Of a DNA stretch of 33,233 nucleotides, positions 1 through 8,755 are shown one piece after another. A program made the position numbers and the translations under genes. The notes under the pieces are model-generated. The model saw only the letters and a program-made list of their open reading frames with translations, was not told the DNA's origin and did not search any database. The number at the start of each line of letters is the position of its first letter. The stretch's first letter is position 1. The DNA lies in the NCBI GenBank assembly GCA_902175065.1, contig CABIIJ010000095.1:1-33233 (forward strand), read 5' to 3'. This DNA is from an uncultured Comamonas sp. (GTDB lineage Bacteria > Pseudomonadota > Gammaproteobacteria > Burkholderiales > Burkholderiaceae_C).

Positions 1-716
1 CTCCAGCTCCTGTTTCCGCTCCTGTTTCAGCGCCAGCGCCTCGGCCCGTGGCTGCTGCGGCCCGGGCCGTGCCTGCCGATCAGGAGCCGCCGCCTTGGGA
101 GGAGATTCCCGACGATGCCGGGTATGCCTCGGACATCGATGGCCCCGCTGCCGTGCCCATGGCGCCGATGGTCGCCAGCGAGGCGGCACCGGCTCCTGCC
201 GTGATTGCGTCGCCGCCGCCTGCCGCTGTTGCCGCTGCCGCATCCAGCATCGCGTCGGTGGAGCCAGTGGAACCGGTGGAACCGGTGGTTCCGGTCAAAC
301 CGGAGGCATCCGGGCCAGCCGTGGCAGCCGACCCTGCGCTGGGCGATTTCTGGTACGGCTGCGTCAAGCAGTTGATCGCCGCCGAAGCCATTACCGCCCT
401 GGTGCGGGAGCTGGCCTTGCAGGCGCAATTGCTGGTGCGGGATGCCGATGGCTGGCGCCTGCAGGTGCCGCGCAGCTCCTTGACGCAGGAGCAGACCGTG
501 CAGCGCCTGGCCACCGCCCTGGCGCAGGCGTTTGGCTGCCCCGGGGTGCAGGTGCAGGTCGGCCCGGTGCAGGACAGTCCCGCGCTGCGCAACCAGGCCC
601 AGGCGCAGGCCCGCCAGCGCCGTGCCGAGGCCATCGTCGCCAGCGATGCCCAGGTGCAGGCGCTGATGGCGCAGTTTGGCGCCACCATCGTGCCGGGCAG
701 CATTCGGCCTGTTTGA
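1..716 (+). CDS. dnaX: DNA polymerase III subunit gamma/tau, C-terminal part (5' end outside window)
   Basis: Open in frame 3 from the window edge to TGA at 714-716, so only the C-terminal 237 or so residues are visible. The first ~100 residues are a Pro/Ala/Val-rich linker, including repeated EPVEPV units. A compact domain follows (from [12 protein letters not shown] to the end), which resembles tau domain V of beta-proteobacterial DnaX, the part that contacts the polymerase alpha subunit. The ATPase domains are upstream of the window. Identity rests on this tail plus the order dnaX-ybaB-recR, which is conserved across proteobacteria. No frameshift signal for making gamma can be judged here because that region is not present. 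Confidence 0.85.
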   Translation, partial: PAPVSAPVSAPAPRPVAAAARAVPADQEPPPWEEIPDDAGYASDIDGPAAVPMAPMVASEAAPAPAVIASPPPAAVAAAASSIASVEPVEPVEPVVPVKPEASGPAVAADPALGDFWYGCVKQLIAAEAITALVRELALQAQLLVRDADGWRLQVPRSSLTQEQTVQRLATALAQAFGCPGVQVQVGPVQDSPALRNQAQAQARQRRAEAIVASDAQVQALMAQFGATIVPGSIRPV

Positions 717-811
717 TCCGTTCGATATGCGCCGGCAAGGCGGCAACGGGGCAGACCCGTGGCACTATTGCCGGTTTTGATTTTTTGCCCTCAAGGAAAA
801 GGAAAACCACC

Positions 812-1144
812 ATGTTCAACAAAGGACAAATCGCCGGTCTGATGAAGCAGGCCCAGGCTATGCAGGACAACCTGAAGAAAGCCCAGGACGAGCTGGGTAG
901 CATCGAAGTGGAAGGCGAATCGGGCGCCGGTCTGGTCAAAGTGGTCATGACCTGCAAGCACGACGTCAAGCGCATCACCATCGACCCCAGCCTGCTGGCC
1001 GAAGACAAGGACATGCTCGAAGACCTGGTGGCCGCCGCCTTCAACGCCGCCGTGCGCAAGGCCGAGGAAACCAGCAACGAGAAAATGGGCAAGATCACTG
1101 CCGGGATGCCCGGCCTGCCGGGCGGGATGAAGTTCCCCTTCTAA
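812..1144 (+). CDS. ybaB: YbaB/EbfC family nucleoid-associated protein
   Basis: A 110-residue protein beginning [18 protein letters not shown] and ending in the Gly/Pro-rich tail [11 protein letters not shown], both typical of the YbaB/EbfC family. Family members are small dimeric DNA-binding proteins that coat the nucleoid. The N-terminal half is a charged helix (KKAQDEL) followed by the family segment around [12 protein letters not shown]. The start is set by a purine-rich AAGGAAAAGGAAAA run just upstream; the same frame stays open upstream but reads dnaX out of frame. It lies 95 bp after dnaX and before recR, the usual operon order. The stop codon abuts palindromic repeat A. Confidence 0.95.
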   Translation: MFNKGQIAGLMKQAQAMQDNLKKAQDELGSIEVEGESGAGLVKVVMTCKHDVKRITIDPSLLAEDKDMLEDLVAAAFNAAVRKAEETSNEKMGKITAGMPGLPGGMKFPF

Positions 1145-1148
1145 AAAA

Positions 1149-1229
1149 AGAGCTTTTCCCGCTGATGAATAAAGGATTTCAGCATCATTGATGCCTGAAA
1201 TCCTTTGTTTTCATGCGGAAGCAGCTATG
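1149..1229. repeat. Palindromic repeat, copy A (ybaB-recR gap)
   Basis: An imperfect inverted repeat of about 80 bp directly after the ybaB stop. Each arm runs from an AGCT outer end through a TTCCGC-like block to AAGGATTTCAG near the centre. The right arm (1195-1212) is an exact 18-nt reverse complement of 13785-13802 in copy B. It is more AT-rich than its neighbours and would fold as a long hairpin in the ybaB-recR transcript. The right-hand end reaches AGCTAT at 1223-1228. Confidence 0.8.
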
Positions 1230-1275
1230 TTTGTTGAAAGAAGGCCCGGGCTTGCCCTGTGCTGCCTTGCCTGCC

Positions 1276-1875
1276 ATGTCCGAAACCTCCGATTCCCAGC
1301 CCCTGCAACCGCTCATTGCCGCCTTGCGCCGCTTGCCGGGCGTGGGCGTCAAGACCGCGCAGCGCATGGCGTTTCACCTCATGCAGCGCGACCAGGACGG
1401 TGCCCGGGCGCTGGCCCAGGCGCTGGTGCAGACCCTGGACACCGTGGTGCATTGCCAGCGCTGCCACACCTTCTCGCACCAAACGGTTTGCCCCATCTGC
1501 AACGATGCCGGGCGCGATGCCGCCCGCCTGTGCGTGGTGGAAACCCCGGCCGATCTGGCGGCGATGGAGCGCACCGGGGCCTATCGGGGGTACTACTTCG
1601 TCCTCATGGGCCGCATCTCGCCCATGGACGGTGTGGGCGCTGCCGACCTGGGGCTGGGCCGATTGCTCGAACGCGCCCAGGACGGGCAGGTGCAGGAAGT
1701 CATCCTGGCCACCAGCTTCACCACCGAGGGCGAAGCCACCGCCCACATGGCCGCCGAACTGCTGAAGGCCCGGGGCCTGCAGGTCACCCGCCTGGCGCGG
1801 GGCGTGCCCGTGGGCAGCGAGCTGGAATACGTCGACCTGGGCACCATTGCCCACGCGCTGGTGGAGCGGCGCTGA
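1276..1875 (+). CDS. recR: Recombination mediator RecR
   Basis: A 199-residue RecR (E. coli 201). The protein acts with RecF/RecO to load RecA on gapped DNA. Visible parts in order: the helix-hairpin-helix with [15 protein letters not shown] (residues 19-33), the four-cysteine zinc site C60, C63, C72, C75, and the Toprim segment with [15 protein letters not shown] and the later [12 protein letters not shown]. The frame is open from an earlier ATG at 1213, but those 21 residues come from repeat A; MSETSDSQ at 1276 matches the family start. No strong Shine-Dalgarno is seen. It is the third gene of the dnaX-ybaB-recR cluster. Confidence 0.95.
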   Translation: MSETSDSQPLQPLIAALRRLPGVGVKTAQRMAFHLMQRDQDGARALAQALVQTLDTVVHCQRCHTFSHQTVCPICNDAGRDAARLCVVETPADLAAMERTGAYRGYYFVLMGRISPMDGVGAADLGLGRLLERAQDGQVQEVILATSFTTEGEATAHMAAELLKARGLQVTRLARGVPVGSELEYVDLGTIAHALVERR

Positions 1876-1878
1876 ATC

Positions 1879-1955
1879 CTCTCCCTGCGTCACACCTGCG
1901 CAGGCAGGTGCTCAGCTCCTCTCCCTCCGTCACACCCGCGCAGGCGGGTGTCCAG
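1879..1955. repeat. Tandem pair of short REP-like palindromes
   Basis: Two 37-bp units (1879-1915 and 1919-1955, period 40 bp) sharing CTCTCCCT.CGTCACACC and a GCGCAGGC core with inverted CACCCGC/GCGGGTG arms. Translated, the second unit gives VTPAQAGVQ, the signature of a short repeat scattered in many proteobacterial genomes (CGTCA...CCCGCG.AGGCGGG...CCAG). It sits between the convergent recR and mltD genes. Confidence 0.8.
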
Positions 1956-1965
1956 CGAAAAGGCT

Positions 1966-1993
1966 TTGAACAGACTCCTGGAGCCTGTTTCAA
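1966..1993. terminator. Hairpin between convergent recR and mltD
   Basis: TTGAACAG pairs with CTGTTTCAA with a small bulge, enclosing an ACTCC/GGAG inner stem. It overlaps the mltD stop (1990-1992). On the minus strand it is followed by AAAGCCTTTTCGC, a poor U-tract, so termination is plausible but weak. It may serve both convergent genes. Confidence 0.4.
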
Positions 1994-3483
1994 CGTTTCT
2001 TCTTGACGGCTGGCTGGCTGCGTTTTTTCGGGGTGACCTGGGCGACGCGCTTGCTGGGGGCGGGGGCTTTTTTCTTGCCGGCGCCGGTATTGGTGCTGCG
2101 TGCGGCCTGCTGCACCTGGGTGTGCAGGCTCAGGGTCTGGCCGATGCGCAGGCTGGCGTTGACCGATAGCTTGTTCCAGCTGGCCAGTTGCGCGACGCTG
2201 ACCTGGTGGCGCCGGGCCAGGCCCAGCAGGGTGTCGCCGCGCTGCACGCGGATGGATTTGCGCTGGGTGACCAGGCTGTATTCGGGCGTGAAGGCCAGGC
2301 TGGCGGTTTCGGCGATGTGCAGGGCCACGTCCCGGTCGAAGGCTTCGGAGCGCGGCACCATCAGGGCCGAACCGGCCTTGATCATCATGCGCGGCGGGAT
2401 GTCGTTGACTTCGCGCAGCTGCGCTTCGGTGGCGCCGGTTTTTTCCGCCACGTCGGCCAGGCGCATGGTCTTGGGGGCCGTCCAGACGGTCCAGCTGGCC
2501 AGCCGGGTGGTATTGCCGGACTTGAATTCGCGCAGGTTCTGCTCGAACACCTTGGCGTTGTCCCAGGGCAGCAGGATTTTGGGCGTGGCGGCCGCGAAGA
2601 TGACGGGTTTTTTCAGCGAGGGGTTCAGCGCCTTGAAGTCGTCGATCGACACGTCGGCCAGCGCGGCGGCCATCTTGGCGTCCATGTCCTGCCGGATTTC
2701 CACCACCTGGAAGAAGGGGTGGTTTTCGATCACCGGCAGTTCGGTCTGGAAGGCATCGGGGTTGGCGATGATGTTCTTCACCGCCTGCAGCTTGGGCACG
2801 TATTGCTGGGTTTCGGCCGGCATGGTCAGGTCGGTGTAGGCGGTGCCGAGGCCTGCTTTCTCGTTGCGTTTGATGGCGCGGCTGACGCTGCCCTCGCCCC
2901 AGTTGTAGGCGGCCAGGGCCAGGTGCCAGTCGCCAAACATGTCGTGCAGTTTCTGCAGGTAGTCCAGCGCGGCCCGGGTGGAGGCCAGCACGTCGCGCCG
3001 GTCATCGCGCAGCATGTTCTGCTTGAGGTCGAAATACGTGCCCGTGGCGGGCATGAATTGCCACATGCCGGCGGCCTTGGCGCTGGAGACGGCCTGCGGG
3101 TTGAACGCGCTTTCGATGTAGGGCAGCAGCGCCAGCTCGGTGGGCATGTTGCGCTTTTCCAGCTCTTCGACGATGTGGAAGAGGTATTTTTTCGAGCGCT
3201 CGGTCATGCGCAAGATGTAGTCCGGGCGGCTGCTGTACCACTGCTCGCGGTCGGCGACCTGCTCGCCCTCCAGGTCGGGCATGGCAAAGCCGCTGCGGAT
3301 GCGTTCCCACAGGTCCTGGGGCGGCTCCAGCGTGGCGACCTTGCCCGAGGTGGGGCTGAATTGGGGCAGGGGCTTGAGCGGGCCGCTGGCTTGCGGGCCG
3401 TCGTCGACGGCGACGGTGGCGCAACCGGCCAGCCAGAGCGAAACAAGAACGAAGAAAAGGCGCAAAGCAGTCATGCCGGTCAT
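1990..3483 (-). CDS. mltD: Membrane-bound lytic murein transglycosylase D-like lipoprotein
   Basis: A 497-residue protein that should cleave the MurNAc-GlcNAc bond of peptidoglycan. The N-terminus is a lipoprotein signal with lipobox LAGC (Cys21), so it is probably outer-membrane anchored. The SLT domain covers about residues 85-260; ALLPYIESAFNP carries the catalytic Glu124, followed by AAGMWQFMPATG and the LALAAYNWGEG motif. One LysM domain follows at about residues 395-440 (IRVQRGDTLLGLARRH). The tail is Lys/Pro-rich and ends PAVKKKR. The ATG at 3483 overlaps the gloB stop by ATGA, which fixes the start and implies translational coupling. E. coli MltD has two LysM repeats; only one is clear here. 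Confidence 0.92.
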   Translation of the reverse strand: MTGMTALRLFFVLVSLWLAGCATVAVDDGPQASGPLKPLPQFSPTSGKVATLEPPQDLWERIRSGFAMPDLEGEQVADREQWYSSRPDYILRMTERSKKYLFHIVEELEKRNMPTELALLPYIESAFNPQAVSSAKAAGMWQFMPATGTYFDLKQNMLRDDRRDVLASTRAALDYLQKLHDMFGDWHLALAAYNWGEGSVSRAIKRNEKAGLGTAYTDLTMPAETQQYVPKLQAVKNIIANPDAFQTELPVIENHPFFQVVEIRQDMDAKMAAALADVSIDDFKALNPSLKKPVIFAAATPKILLPWDNAKVFEQNLREFKSGNTTRLASWTVWTAPKTMRLADVAEKTGATEAQLREVNDIPPRMMIKAGSALMVPRSEAFDRDVALHIAETASLAFTPEYSLVTQRKSIRVQRGDTLLGLARRHQVSVAQLASWNKLSVNASLRIGQTLSLHTQVQQAARSTNTGAGKKKAPAPSKRVAQVTPKKRSQPAVKKKR

Positions 3484-4253
3484 GCAAAAACGTTTTTCCA
3501 GGCCCGCAGCGTGGCGAACACTGCGGCGGCCGTGGGAGCGGTGGCGGGGTCGAAAGCGTGGGCAGAGCGTTGTACCGTGGGCTGCGTACAGCGCAGGAAG
3601 GGGTTGATGGCCAACTCCTGCCCGATGGTCGAGGGCAGGGTGGGCAGCCCCCGGTCGCGCTGCTGCTGGCACCGGTGCTGGTACTGCTGCAACGCAACAT
3701 TATCAGGCTCAACCGCCAGGGCGAAGCGCAAATTGCTCAAGGTGTACTCGTGCGCACAGAAAACGGCGGTTTTGGCCGGCAGCGCCGCCAGTTGCTGCAA
3801 GGAGGCGTGCATCTGCGCCGCCGTGCCCTCGAACAAGCGCCCGCAGCCGCCGGAGAACAGGGTGTCGCCGCAAAATACGGCCCCGTCGTGGCCCAGGGCG
3901 GGGCTGTACCAGGCGATGTGGCCGGCCGTATGGCCGGGCACCTCCAGCACCTGCCAGGGCAGGCCCAGCAAATGCACAGGCTGCCCGGCATGGACGCGCT
4001 CGACCGGTTCGGGCAGGGCCTCGCGGGCCGGGCCGAACACACGGCAGCCGCTGGCCTGGCGCAACTGCGCCACGCCCCCTGTGTGGTCGCCATGGTGGTG
4101 CGTCAATACAATGGCCCGCAGCGTCAGTTGCTGCGCCTGCAGGGCGTCTTGCACCGGGGCGGCATCGCCGGGGTCGACCACCAGGGCATCCTGGCCGTTG
4201 TGGACGAGCCAGATGTAGTTGTCGGAAAACGCAGGCAAGGGCACAACGAACAT
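3480..4253 (-). CDS. gloB: Hydroxyacylglutathione hydrolase (glyoxalase II)
   Basis: A 257-residue metallo-beta-lactamase-fold enzyme that hydrolyses S-D-lactoylglutathione in methylglyoxal detoxification. The metal site is visible as THHHGDHTGG (residues 51-60), VPGHTAGH, CGDTLFSGGCGR and CAHEYTLSN; the C-terminal glutathione-binding region carries the family's late NPFLRC motif. The start MFVVPLPAFSDNYIW is the usual family start; the open frame continues upstream but only antisense to the neighbouring methyltransferase gene. It is divergent from that gene across a 32-bp gap and coupled to mltD by a 4-bp overlap. Confidence 0.95.
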   Translation of the reverse strand: MFVVPLPAFSDNYIWLVHNGQDALVVDPGDAAPVQDALQAQQLTLRAIVLTHHHGDHTGGVAQLRQASGCRVFGPAREALPEPVERVHAGQPVHLLGLPWQVLEVPGHTAGHIAWYSPALGHDGAVFCGDTLFSGGCGRLFEGTAAQMHASLQQLAALPAKTAVFCAHEYTLSNLRFALAVEPDNVALQQYQHRCQQQRDRGLPTLPSTIGQELAINPFLRCTQPTVQRSAHAFDPATAPTAAAVFATLRAWKNVFA

Positions 4254-4285
4254 AAGCAGATCAGGGTGTTGGGTAAGGAGTAGGG

Positions 4286-5056
4286 ATGCGCGATCAACCG
4301 TCACCACAGGCCAGGGCCTGGCAGCAGTACCTGCTGGACTGGCAGCAGCAGCGCTGTGACGAGGCCGTGGCCGACATCTTCGGCTACTACGCCTTGCAGC
4401 TGGGCTGGCCGGCCCTGCAGGGGCTGCGCTGCAACCGGATGCCCCGGCGCTGGCTGGCGGCGCAAGAGGCCGATTTGACCTGCGAAACACCATCTTGCCA
4501 AGCCCCGGCGCAGGCCCAGCTCGTCTGCCATCCGGAAGCCCTGCCATTTGCCGAGGCCAGCCTCGACCTGCTGGTGCTGCCGCACACGCTGGAGCGCTGC
4601 CAGTCGCCCCACGCCGCCTTGCGCGAAGTGGCCCGGGTGCTGGTGCCCGAGGGGCGGGTGCTGATTTTCGGCCTCAACCGCTGGAGCCTGTGGGGCGCCC
4701 AGCATGGGCTGGAGCGCCCGGCGCAGCTCAATGCCGCCCGCGCCTTGAGCTATTGGCGGCTGCGCGACTGGCTGCAACTGCTGGCGCTGGAGGTGGTGGC
4801 GGTCGATTTCGGCTGCCATGCCCCGGCCCTGGACACCGCCCTGTGGCAGCAGCGTTGGGGCTGGCTGGACAGCCTGGGCCAGCGGGCCTGGCCGGTATTG
4901 GGCGGGGCATACTGCGTGCTGGCCGTGAAAAAGGTCCAGGGCGTGCATCTGCTGGGTTCCCCCTGGCGGCAGCAGGCGGTTCCTGCTGCTGCGGTGGCCG
5001 CTTCTGCAAAGAAAAACATAGCTGATAGCGCTGATAAAATAATGGTTTGTGAATGA
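4286..5056 (+). CDS. Class I SAM-dependent methyltransferase-like protein
   Basis: A 256-residue protein preceded by a good site (AAGGAG, 5 bp from ATG). The middle resembles the Methyltransf_11 fold: LPFAEASLDLLVLPHTLE (motif II/III region), then HAALREVARVLVPEGRVLIFGLN, typical of quinone- and small-molecule methyltransferases. The usual glycine-rich motif I (GxGxG) is not evident near the N-terminus, so SAM binding is uncertain and the substrate is unknown. Its position beside gloB and rnhA is a common betaproteobacterial arrangement as I recall it. The last 13 residues or so (KNIADSADKIMVCE) come from palindromic repeat D and differ in composition from the rest. Confidence 0.8.
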   Translation: MRDQPSPQARAWQQYLLDWQQQRCDEAVADIFGYYALQLGWPALQGLRCNRMPRRWLAAQEADLTCETPSCQAPAQAQLVCHPEALPFAEASLDLLVLPHTLERCQSPHAALREVARVLVPEGRVLIFGLNRWSLWGAQHGLERPAQLNAARALSYWRLRDWLQLLALEVVAVDFGCHAPALDTALWQQRWGWLDSLGQRAWPVLGGAYCVLAVKKVQGVHLLGSPWRQQAVPAAAVAASAKKNIADSADKIMVCE

Positions 5057-5096
5057 TTTGTCATTCAAATCTTTTAAATGCCAGCGCAGGCAGCAA
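5017..5096. repeat. Palindromic repeat, copy D (methyltransferase end / rnhA leader)
   Basis: An imperfect palindrome centred on GAATG-ATTTGT-CATTC (5051-5066). The outer arms are ATAGCTGATAGCGCTG on the left and a diverged CCAGCGCAGGCAGCAAC on the right. It supplies the last codons and the stop of the methyltransferase gene and ends about 20 bp before the rnhA start. Clearly AT-richer than the flanks. Confidence 0.65.
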
Positions 5097-5117
5097 CAAA
5101 ATTCATAGGGAAGAAAC

Positions 5118-5561
5118 GTGAACCAGGTAGTGATTTACACGGACGGGGCCTGCAAAGGCAACCCCGGCCCGGGCGGCTGGGGCGTGCTGCTGCAGTCAGG
5201 AGCGCACCGCAAGGAGCTGTACGGCGGCGAGCGCCACACCACCAACAACCGCATGGAGCTGATTGCCGTGATCGAGGCGCTGCAGGCCCTCAAGCGCCCG
5301 TGCGACGTGCAGCTGTACCTGGACAGCCAGTACGTGCGCCAGGGCATTACCGAATGGATTCATGGCTGGAAGGCCAAGGGCTGGGTCACGGCCTCGAAAC
5401 AGCCGGTGAAAAACGCTGACCTGTGGCGCACGCTGGATGCCCTGGTGCAGAACGCCGGGCACCGCATTACTTGGCATTGGGTCAAGGGCCACGCAGGCGA
5501 TGAAGGCAACGAACGCGCCGATGCCCTGGCCAACCTGGGGGTGGAGCAGGTGCTGGCTTAG
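5118..5561 (+). CDS. rnhA: Ribonuclease HI
   Basis: A 147-residue RNase HI that cuts the RNA strand of RNA-DNA hybrids. All catalytic residues are present: D9 ([11 protein letters not shown]), E47 (NNRMELIA), D69 (YLDSQYV), H125 and D135 ([14 protein letters not shown]). The start is GTG at 5118, supported by AGGGAAG just upstream and by the family start; length agrees with E. coli (155). The stop overlaps the convergent mobA-moeA stop by 4 bp, leaving no room for a terminator between them. Confidence 0.97.
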   Translation: MNQVVIYTDGACKGNPGPGGWGVLLQSGAHRKELYGGERHTTNNRMELIAVIEALQALKRPCDVQLYLDSQYVRQGITEWIHGWKAKGWVTASKQPVKNADLWRTLDALVQNAGHRITWHWVKGHAGDEGNERADALANLGVEQVLA

Positions 5562-7510
5562 AGCATCCCGTCCAGCAACCATACCGGCACCATCGCCCCG
5601 GCAGCAATATCGCCCTGTTCATGCGCCAGCACGATCAGGGCATTGGCCTGCACCATGGAGTGCAGCAGGCCCGACCCCTGGGCGCCGGTGGTGCGCACTT
5701 GCAGCGTGCCGTCGGCGGCGGGTTCGACGATGGCCCGCAGGTACTCGGTACGCCCGGGCCTTTTGCGGATGGCATGGCCGCAGCGGGCGGGGATGTGCAG
5801 CGGGGCGCTGACGGCGGCCCCCATCAGCCGCTGCAATGCCGGGCGCACCAGGGCCAGAAAGCTGACCATGGCCGCCACCGGATTGCCGGGCAGGCCGAAC
5901 AGCCAGGTTTCTTGATTGTTTTGAGAGCTGTCGGCGCTCTCCGGCATTGCGCTGGAGCCGTTTTTTGCCATTATTTTCCCGACGGCCAGAGGCCGTCCGG
6001 GGCGCAGCGCCAGCCGCCAGAAGGCGACCTCGCCCAGCTCCTGCATCAGCGCCTGGGTGTGGTCGGCGGCGCCGGTGCTCACGCCGCCGCTGGTGATGAT
6101 GGCATCGGCGGTTGCGGCGGCCTGGGCAAAGGCCTGGCGCAGGCGCTCCGGTTCGTCGGGGATGGCACCCAGGTCGATGACCTCCACGCCCAGGCGGTGC
6201 AACATGCTGGTGATGGTGTAGCGGTTGCTGTCGTACACCGCGCCGGGGCGCGGCGATTCGCCCAGGCTGAGGATTTCATCGCCCGTGGAAAAGCAGGCCA
6301 CGCGCACGCGCCGCACCACGGGCAGGGCGGCCAGCCCCAGGCTGGCGGCCAGCCCCCAGGCGGCGGCGTGCAGGATCTGGCCTTTTTCCAGGGCAATTTG
6401 GCCCTGGGCCAGGTCTTCGCCGCGCAGCCGGGTGTTGGCCCTGGGGGCGATGCCGTCGGCGGGCAGGGTGACGCTGCTGCCCTGCACGGTCACCAGCTCC
6501 TGCGGCACGACGGTATCGGCCCCGGCAGGGATGACGGCGCCCGTCATGATGCGCAGCGCCTGGCCGGCTTGCAGCGTGCCGCCCCAGGGCTGGCCGGCCA
6601 GGGCGGTGCCGACGATCGTGAGCGTGAGCGCCTGGCCGGGCTGCAGGGCGACACCGGCGAAGGCGTAGCCGTCCATGGCGCTGTTGTCGTGCGCCGGTAC
6701 GTCGATGGGGCTGACGATGTCCTGGGCCAGGATGCGCCCCCGGGCTTGCGGCAGGGGCAGGGTTTCCTGGGCGGTCAGCGGCGCGACCATGTCGGCGAGC
6801 AGCGCCTGGGCGTGGGGAACGGAAAGATCTTGTTGGGGCATGACGGATTCCTGGGCGGCAGGCAGCGCCTGCAATTCCTGTAATTCCTGCAACTGGGCCA
6901 GGGTGTTGACATTGGCAAAGCTGCGCAAGGGGGCGTCGCCGCTGCGGTCGAAGGGGCACAGCACCCGGCCTTGCCGGGCCGCCCACAGGCCGATTTTGTG
7001 TTCGCCCCGGGCCAGGAAATCGGCCAGGCCGGGGGCCAGGTCGCGGTGGATGAGGGCAAAGGTCGGCTGCGGGCGCAGCACGCCCTGGGCATCGGGCGCG
7101 GCGGCCAGTACCAGGCGGGCCTGGTGTTCCTGGGCGCAGGCGGCCAGCCGCCGGGCCAGATCGGTCGGGAAGAAGGGGCTGTCGCAGGGTACGGTGAGCA
7201 GCCATTCGGTCGGGCAGGCCAGCAGCCCGGCCAGGAAGCCGGCCAGGGGGCCAGGGTAGTCGGCCAGGGTGTCGGCCAGCACGGGCACGCCCCAGGCCGC
7301 GTAGCGGTCGCGGTGGCGGTTGGCGCTGATCAGGCAGGTGCCGACCTGGGGGCGCAGGCGCTCCAGGGCGTGCCGTGCCAGGGGCTGGCCGGCCAAGGGC
7401 TGCAGCCCCTTGTCCACCCCGCCCATGCGCGTGCCCTGGCCACCGGCCAGTACCAGGCCCGTGGTGTTGCTGCGCGATGGAGCGGGGACGGAGAGGGTGG
7501 TGTGGGCCAT
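5558..7510 (-). CDS. mobA-moeA: MobA-MoeA fusion: molybdenum cofactor guanylyltransferase / molybdopterin molybdotransferase
   Basis: One open frame of 650 residues. Residues 1-210 are MobA, which adds GMP to molybdopterin: [18 protein letters not shown] at 19-36, then VPCDSPFFP and NVNT. Residues 224-650 are MoeA, which inserts molybdenum: [54 protein letters not shown] and [11 protein letters not shown]. The linker carries a repeated LQE unit (LQELQELQ) and no stop codon. An internal ATG at 6841 (MPQQDLS) with AGGA upstream could also start a free MoeA of 427 residues. The ATG at 7510 overlaps the moaA stop (TGATG), implying coupling. Residues about 514-535, between VGKI and WLFGLPGN, are an insertion made by palindromic repeat F and absent from E. 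coli MoeA. Confidence 0.9.
   Translation of the reverse strand: MAHTTLSVPAPSRSNTTGLVLAGGQGTRMGGVDKGLQPLAGQPLARHALERLRPQVGTCLISANRHRDRYAAWGVPVLADTLADYPGPLAGFLAGLLACPTEWLLTVPCDSPFFPTDLARRLAACAQEHQARLVLAAAPDAQGVLRPQPTFALIHRDLAPGLADFLARGEHKIGLWAARQGRVLCPFDRSGDAPLRSFANVNTLAQLQELQELQALPAAQESVMPQQDLSVPHAQALLADMVAPLTAQETLPLPQARGRILAQDIVSPIDVPAHDNSAMDGYAFAGVALQPGQALTLTIVGTALAGQPWGGTLQAGQALRIMTGAVIPAGADTVVPQELVTVQGSSVTLPADGIAPRANTRLRGEDLAQGQIALEKGQILHAAAWGLAASLGLAALPVVRRVRVACFSTGDEILSLGESPRPGAVYDSNRYTITSMLHRLGVEVIDLGAIPDEPERLRQAFAQAAATADAIITSGGVSTGAADHTQALMQELGEVAFWRLALRPGRPLAVGKIMAKNGSSAMPESADSSQNNQETWLFGLPGNPVAAMVSFLALVRPALQRLMGAAVSAPLHIPARCGHAIRKRPGRTEYLRAIVEPAADGTLQVRTTGAQGSGLLHSMVQANALIVLAHEQGDIAAGAMVPVWLLDGML
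5915..5977. repeat. Palindromic repeat, copy F (inside moeA)
   Basis: An imperfect palindrome: GAGAGCTGTCGGCGCT on the left and CGCTGGAGCCGTTTTTTG on the right around a short CTCCGGCATTG loop. It lies wholly inside the moeA part of the fusion and encodes a Ser/Asn-rich stretch of about 22 residues with no stop. Its left arm (AGCTGTCGGCG) is shared with copy G at 16315-16325. Confidence 0.7.
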
Positions 7511-8622
7511 CAGCCGCCGATGTAGCTCATTTCGATGCGCCGCCGCTGTACGCTGGTGGCCGGCGGCGCGGCTGCTGCGTCCCCCAGGCCCTGGGAGCGC
7601 AGTTCGGAGTAGCGGTCCTGGCGCTGTCCCCAGACGCGGGCAATGGCGGCGCTGATCTCGGCATCGCTGCTGCCGTCGCGCAGCAGGCGGCGCAAATCCC
7701 AGCCCTGGTGGGCGAACAGGCACAGGTAAAGCTGCCCCTCGGTGGAGAGCCGGGCGCGGTTGCAGCTGCCGCAGAAAGCGCGGGTCACGCTGCTGATGAC
7801 GCCCACCTCGCCCAGGGCCGGGTCGTGCGTGCCGTGCGCATCGGCGTAGCCCCAGCGCTGCGCCGTCTCGCCCGGGGCCGTCGGCTCCAGGGGGGTCAGG
7901 GCAAACCGTTGCTGCAACCGGGCAATGACCTCGGCGGAGGGGACGACCTCGTCCATGCACCAGCCGTTGGTGGCGCCCACGTCCATGTATTCGATGAAGC
8001 GCAGCGTCACCCCCGTGCCGCGAAAGTGCTCGGCCATGGGCAGGATGTCGTCCAGGTTGCTGCTGCGCTTGACCACCATGTTCACCTTGATGCGCTCGAA
8101 CCCGGCGCTGCGGGCGGCGGCAATGCCGTCGAGCACCTGGGCCACGGGAAAGTCCACGTCGTTCATGCTGCGGAAGGTGGCGTCGTCCAGGCTGTCGAGG
8201 CTGACGGTCAGGCGGCTCAGGCCCGCCTCCTTGAGCATGGCCGCCTTGCGTTGCAGCAGGGAGCCGTTGGTCGTCAGCGTCACTTCCAGCGCAGCGCCGC
8301 CAGGGGTGCGCACGGCGGCCAGCTGGGCAATGAGCTGCTCCAGGCCCTTGCGCAGCAAAGGCTCGCCGCCGGTGAGGCGGATCTTGCCGACCCCGTGGGC
8401 GCTGAACAGCCGGGCCAGCCGGGTGATTTCCTCGAAGTGCAGCAGGGCGCTGCGCGGCAGGTAGGCGTAATCCTTGCCGAACACTTCCTTGGGCATGCAG
8501 TAGCTGCAACGGAAATTGCAGCGGTCGGTGACGCTGATGCGCAAATCCCGCAAGGCACGCCCGCGCGTATCCAGCAAGGCAGCAGAAGGCTGCATGACAG
8601 AAGAAGTGGGACGCGCATTCAT
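7510..8622 (-). CDS. moaA: GTP 3',8-cyclase (molybdenum cofactor biosynthesis protein A)
   Basis: A 370-residue radical-SAM enzyme for the first step of molybdopterin synthesis from GTP. The SAM cluster ligands are C35, C39 and C42 (RCNFRCSYC), followed by LTGGEPLLR. The second cluster is in the C-terminal part ([11 protein letters not shown] and a later C in YLCLFAHQG). The protein ends in SYIGG; the terminal double glycine is needed in this family for activity. The start chosen is ATG 8622; MQPSAALLD nine codons on is an alternative. It is upstream of and coupled to mobA-moeA, and divergent from emrA across 133 bp. Confidence 0.95.
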   Translation of the reverse strand: MNARPTSSVMQPSAALLDTRGRALRDLRISVTDRCNFRCSYCMPKEVFGKDYAYLPRSALLHFEEITRLARLFSAHGVGKIRLTGGEPLLRKGLEQLIAQLAAVRTPGGAALEVTLTTNGSLLQRKAAMLKEAGLSRLTVSLDSLDDATFRSMNDVDFPVAQVLDGIAAARSAGFERIKVNMVVKRSSNLDDILPMAEHFRGTGVTLRFIEYMDVGATNGWCMDEVVPSAEVIARLQQRFALTPLEPTAPGETAQRWGYADAHGTHDPALGEVGVISSVTRAFCGSCNRARLSTEGQLYLCLFAHQGWDLRRLLRDGSSDAEISAAIARVWGQRQDRYSELRSQGLGDAAAAPPATSVQRRRIEMSYIGG

Positions 8623-8707
8623 GACGCAGGATTGTGCCTGAGCACCTTCATCGTTCGTTGGTAAAAACCCGCGATGTTTGCGCCTTTTCCTGGCCGCAAA
8701 CGTGACA

Positions 8708-8744
8708 TCAGGGGTGTTTTTGCGCCGCTACAGTACGCCCCTGA
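8708..8744 (+). promoter_or_regulatory. Inverted repeat in the moaA-emrA gap, possible operator/promoter
   Basis: TCAGGGG at 8708-8714 is repeated inverted as CCCCTGA at 8738-8744, about 30 bp centre to centre. A TACAGT hexamer (8729-8734) between them could be a -10 box for emrA, 22 bp before the ATG. No well-spaced -35 is clear. No regulator gene lies in the window. Confidence 0.35.
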
Positions 8745-8755
8745 CTGGAACAAGC

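Noticed and set aside
1188-2006. A 272-codon frame over recR ending in repeat sequence
   Set aside because: Out of frame with recR, and its tail is the REP-like repeat.
7511-8509. Extension of the mobA-moeA frame upstream to 8509
   Set aside because: It runs out of frame through moa[10 protein letters not shown] at 7510 begins just before the MobA nucleotide-binding motif.
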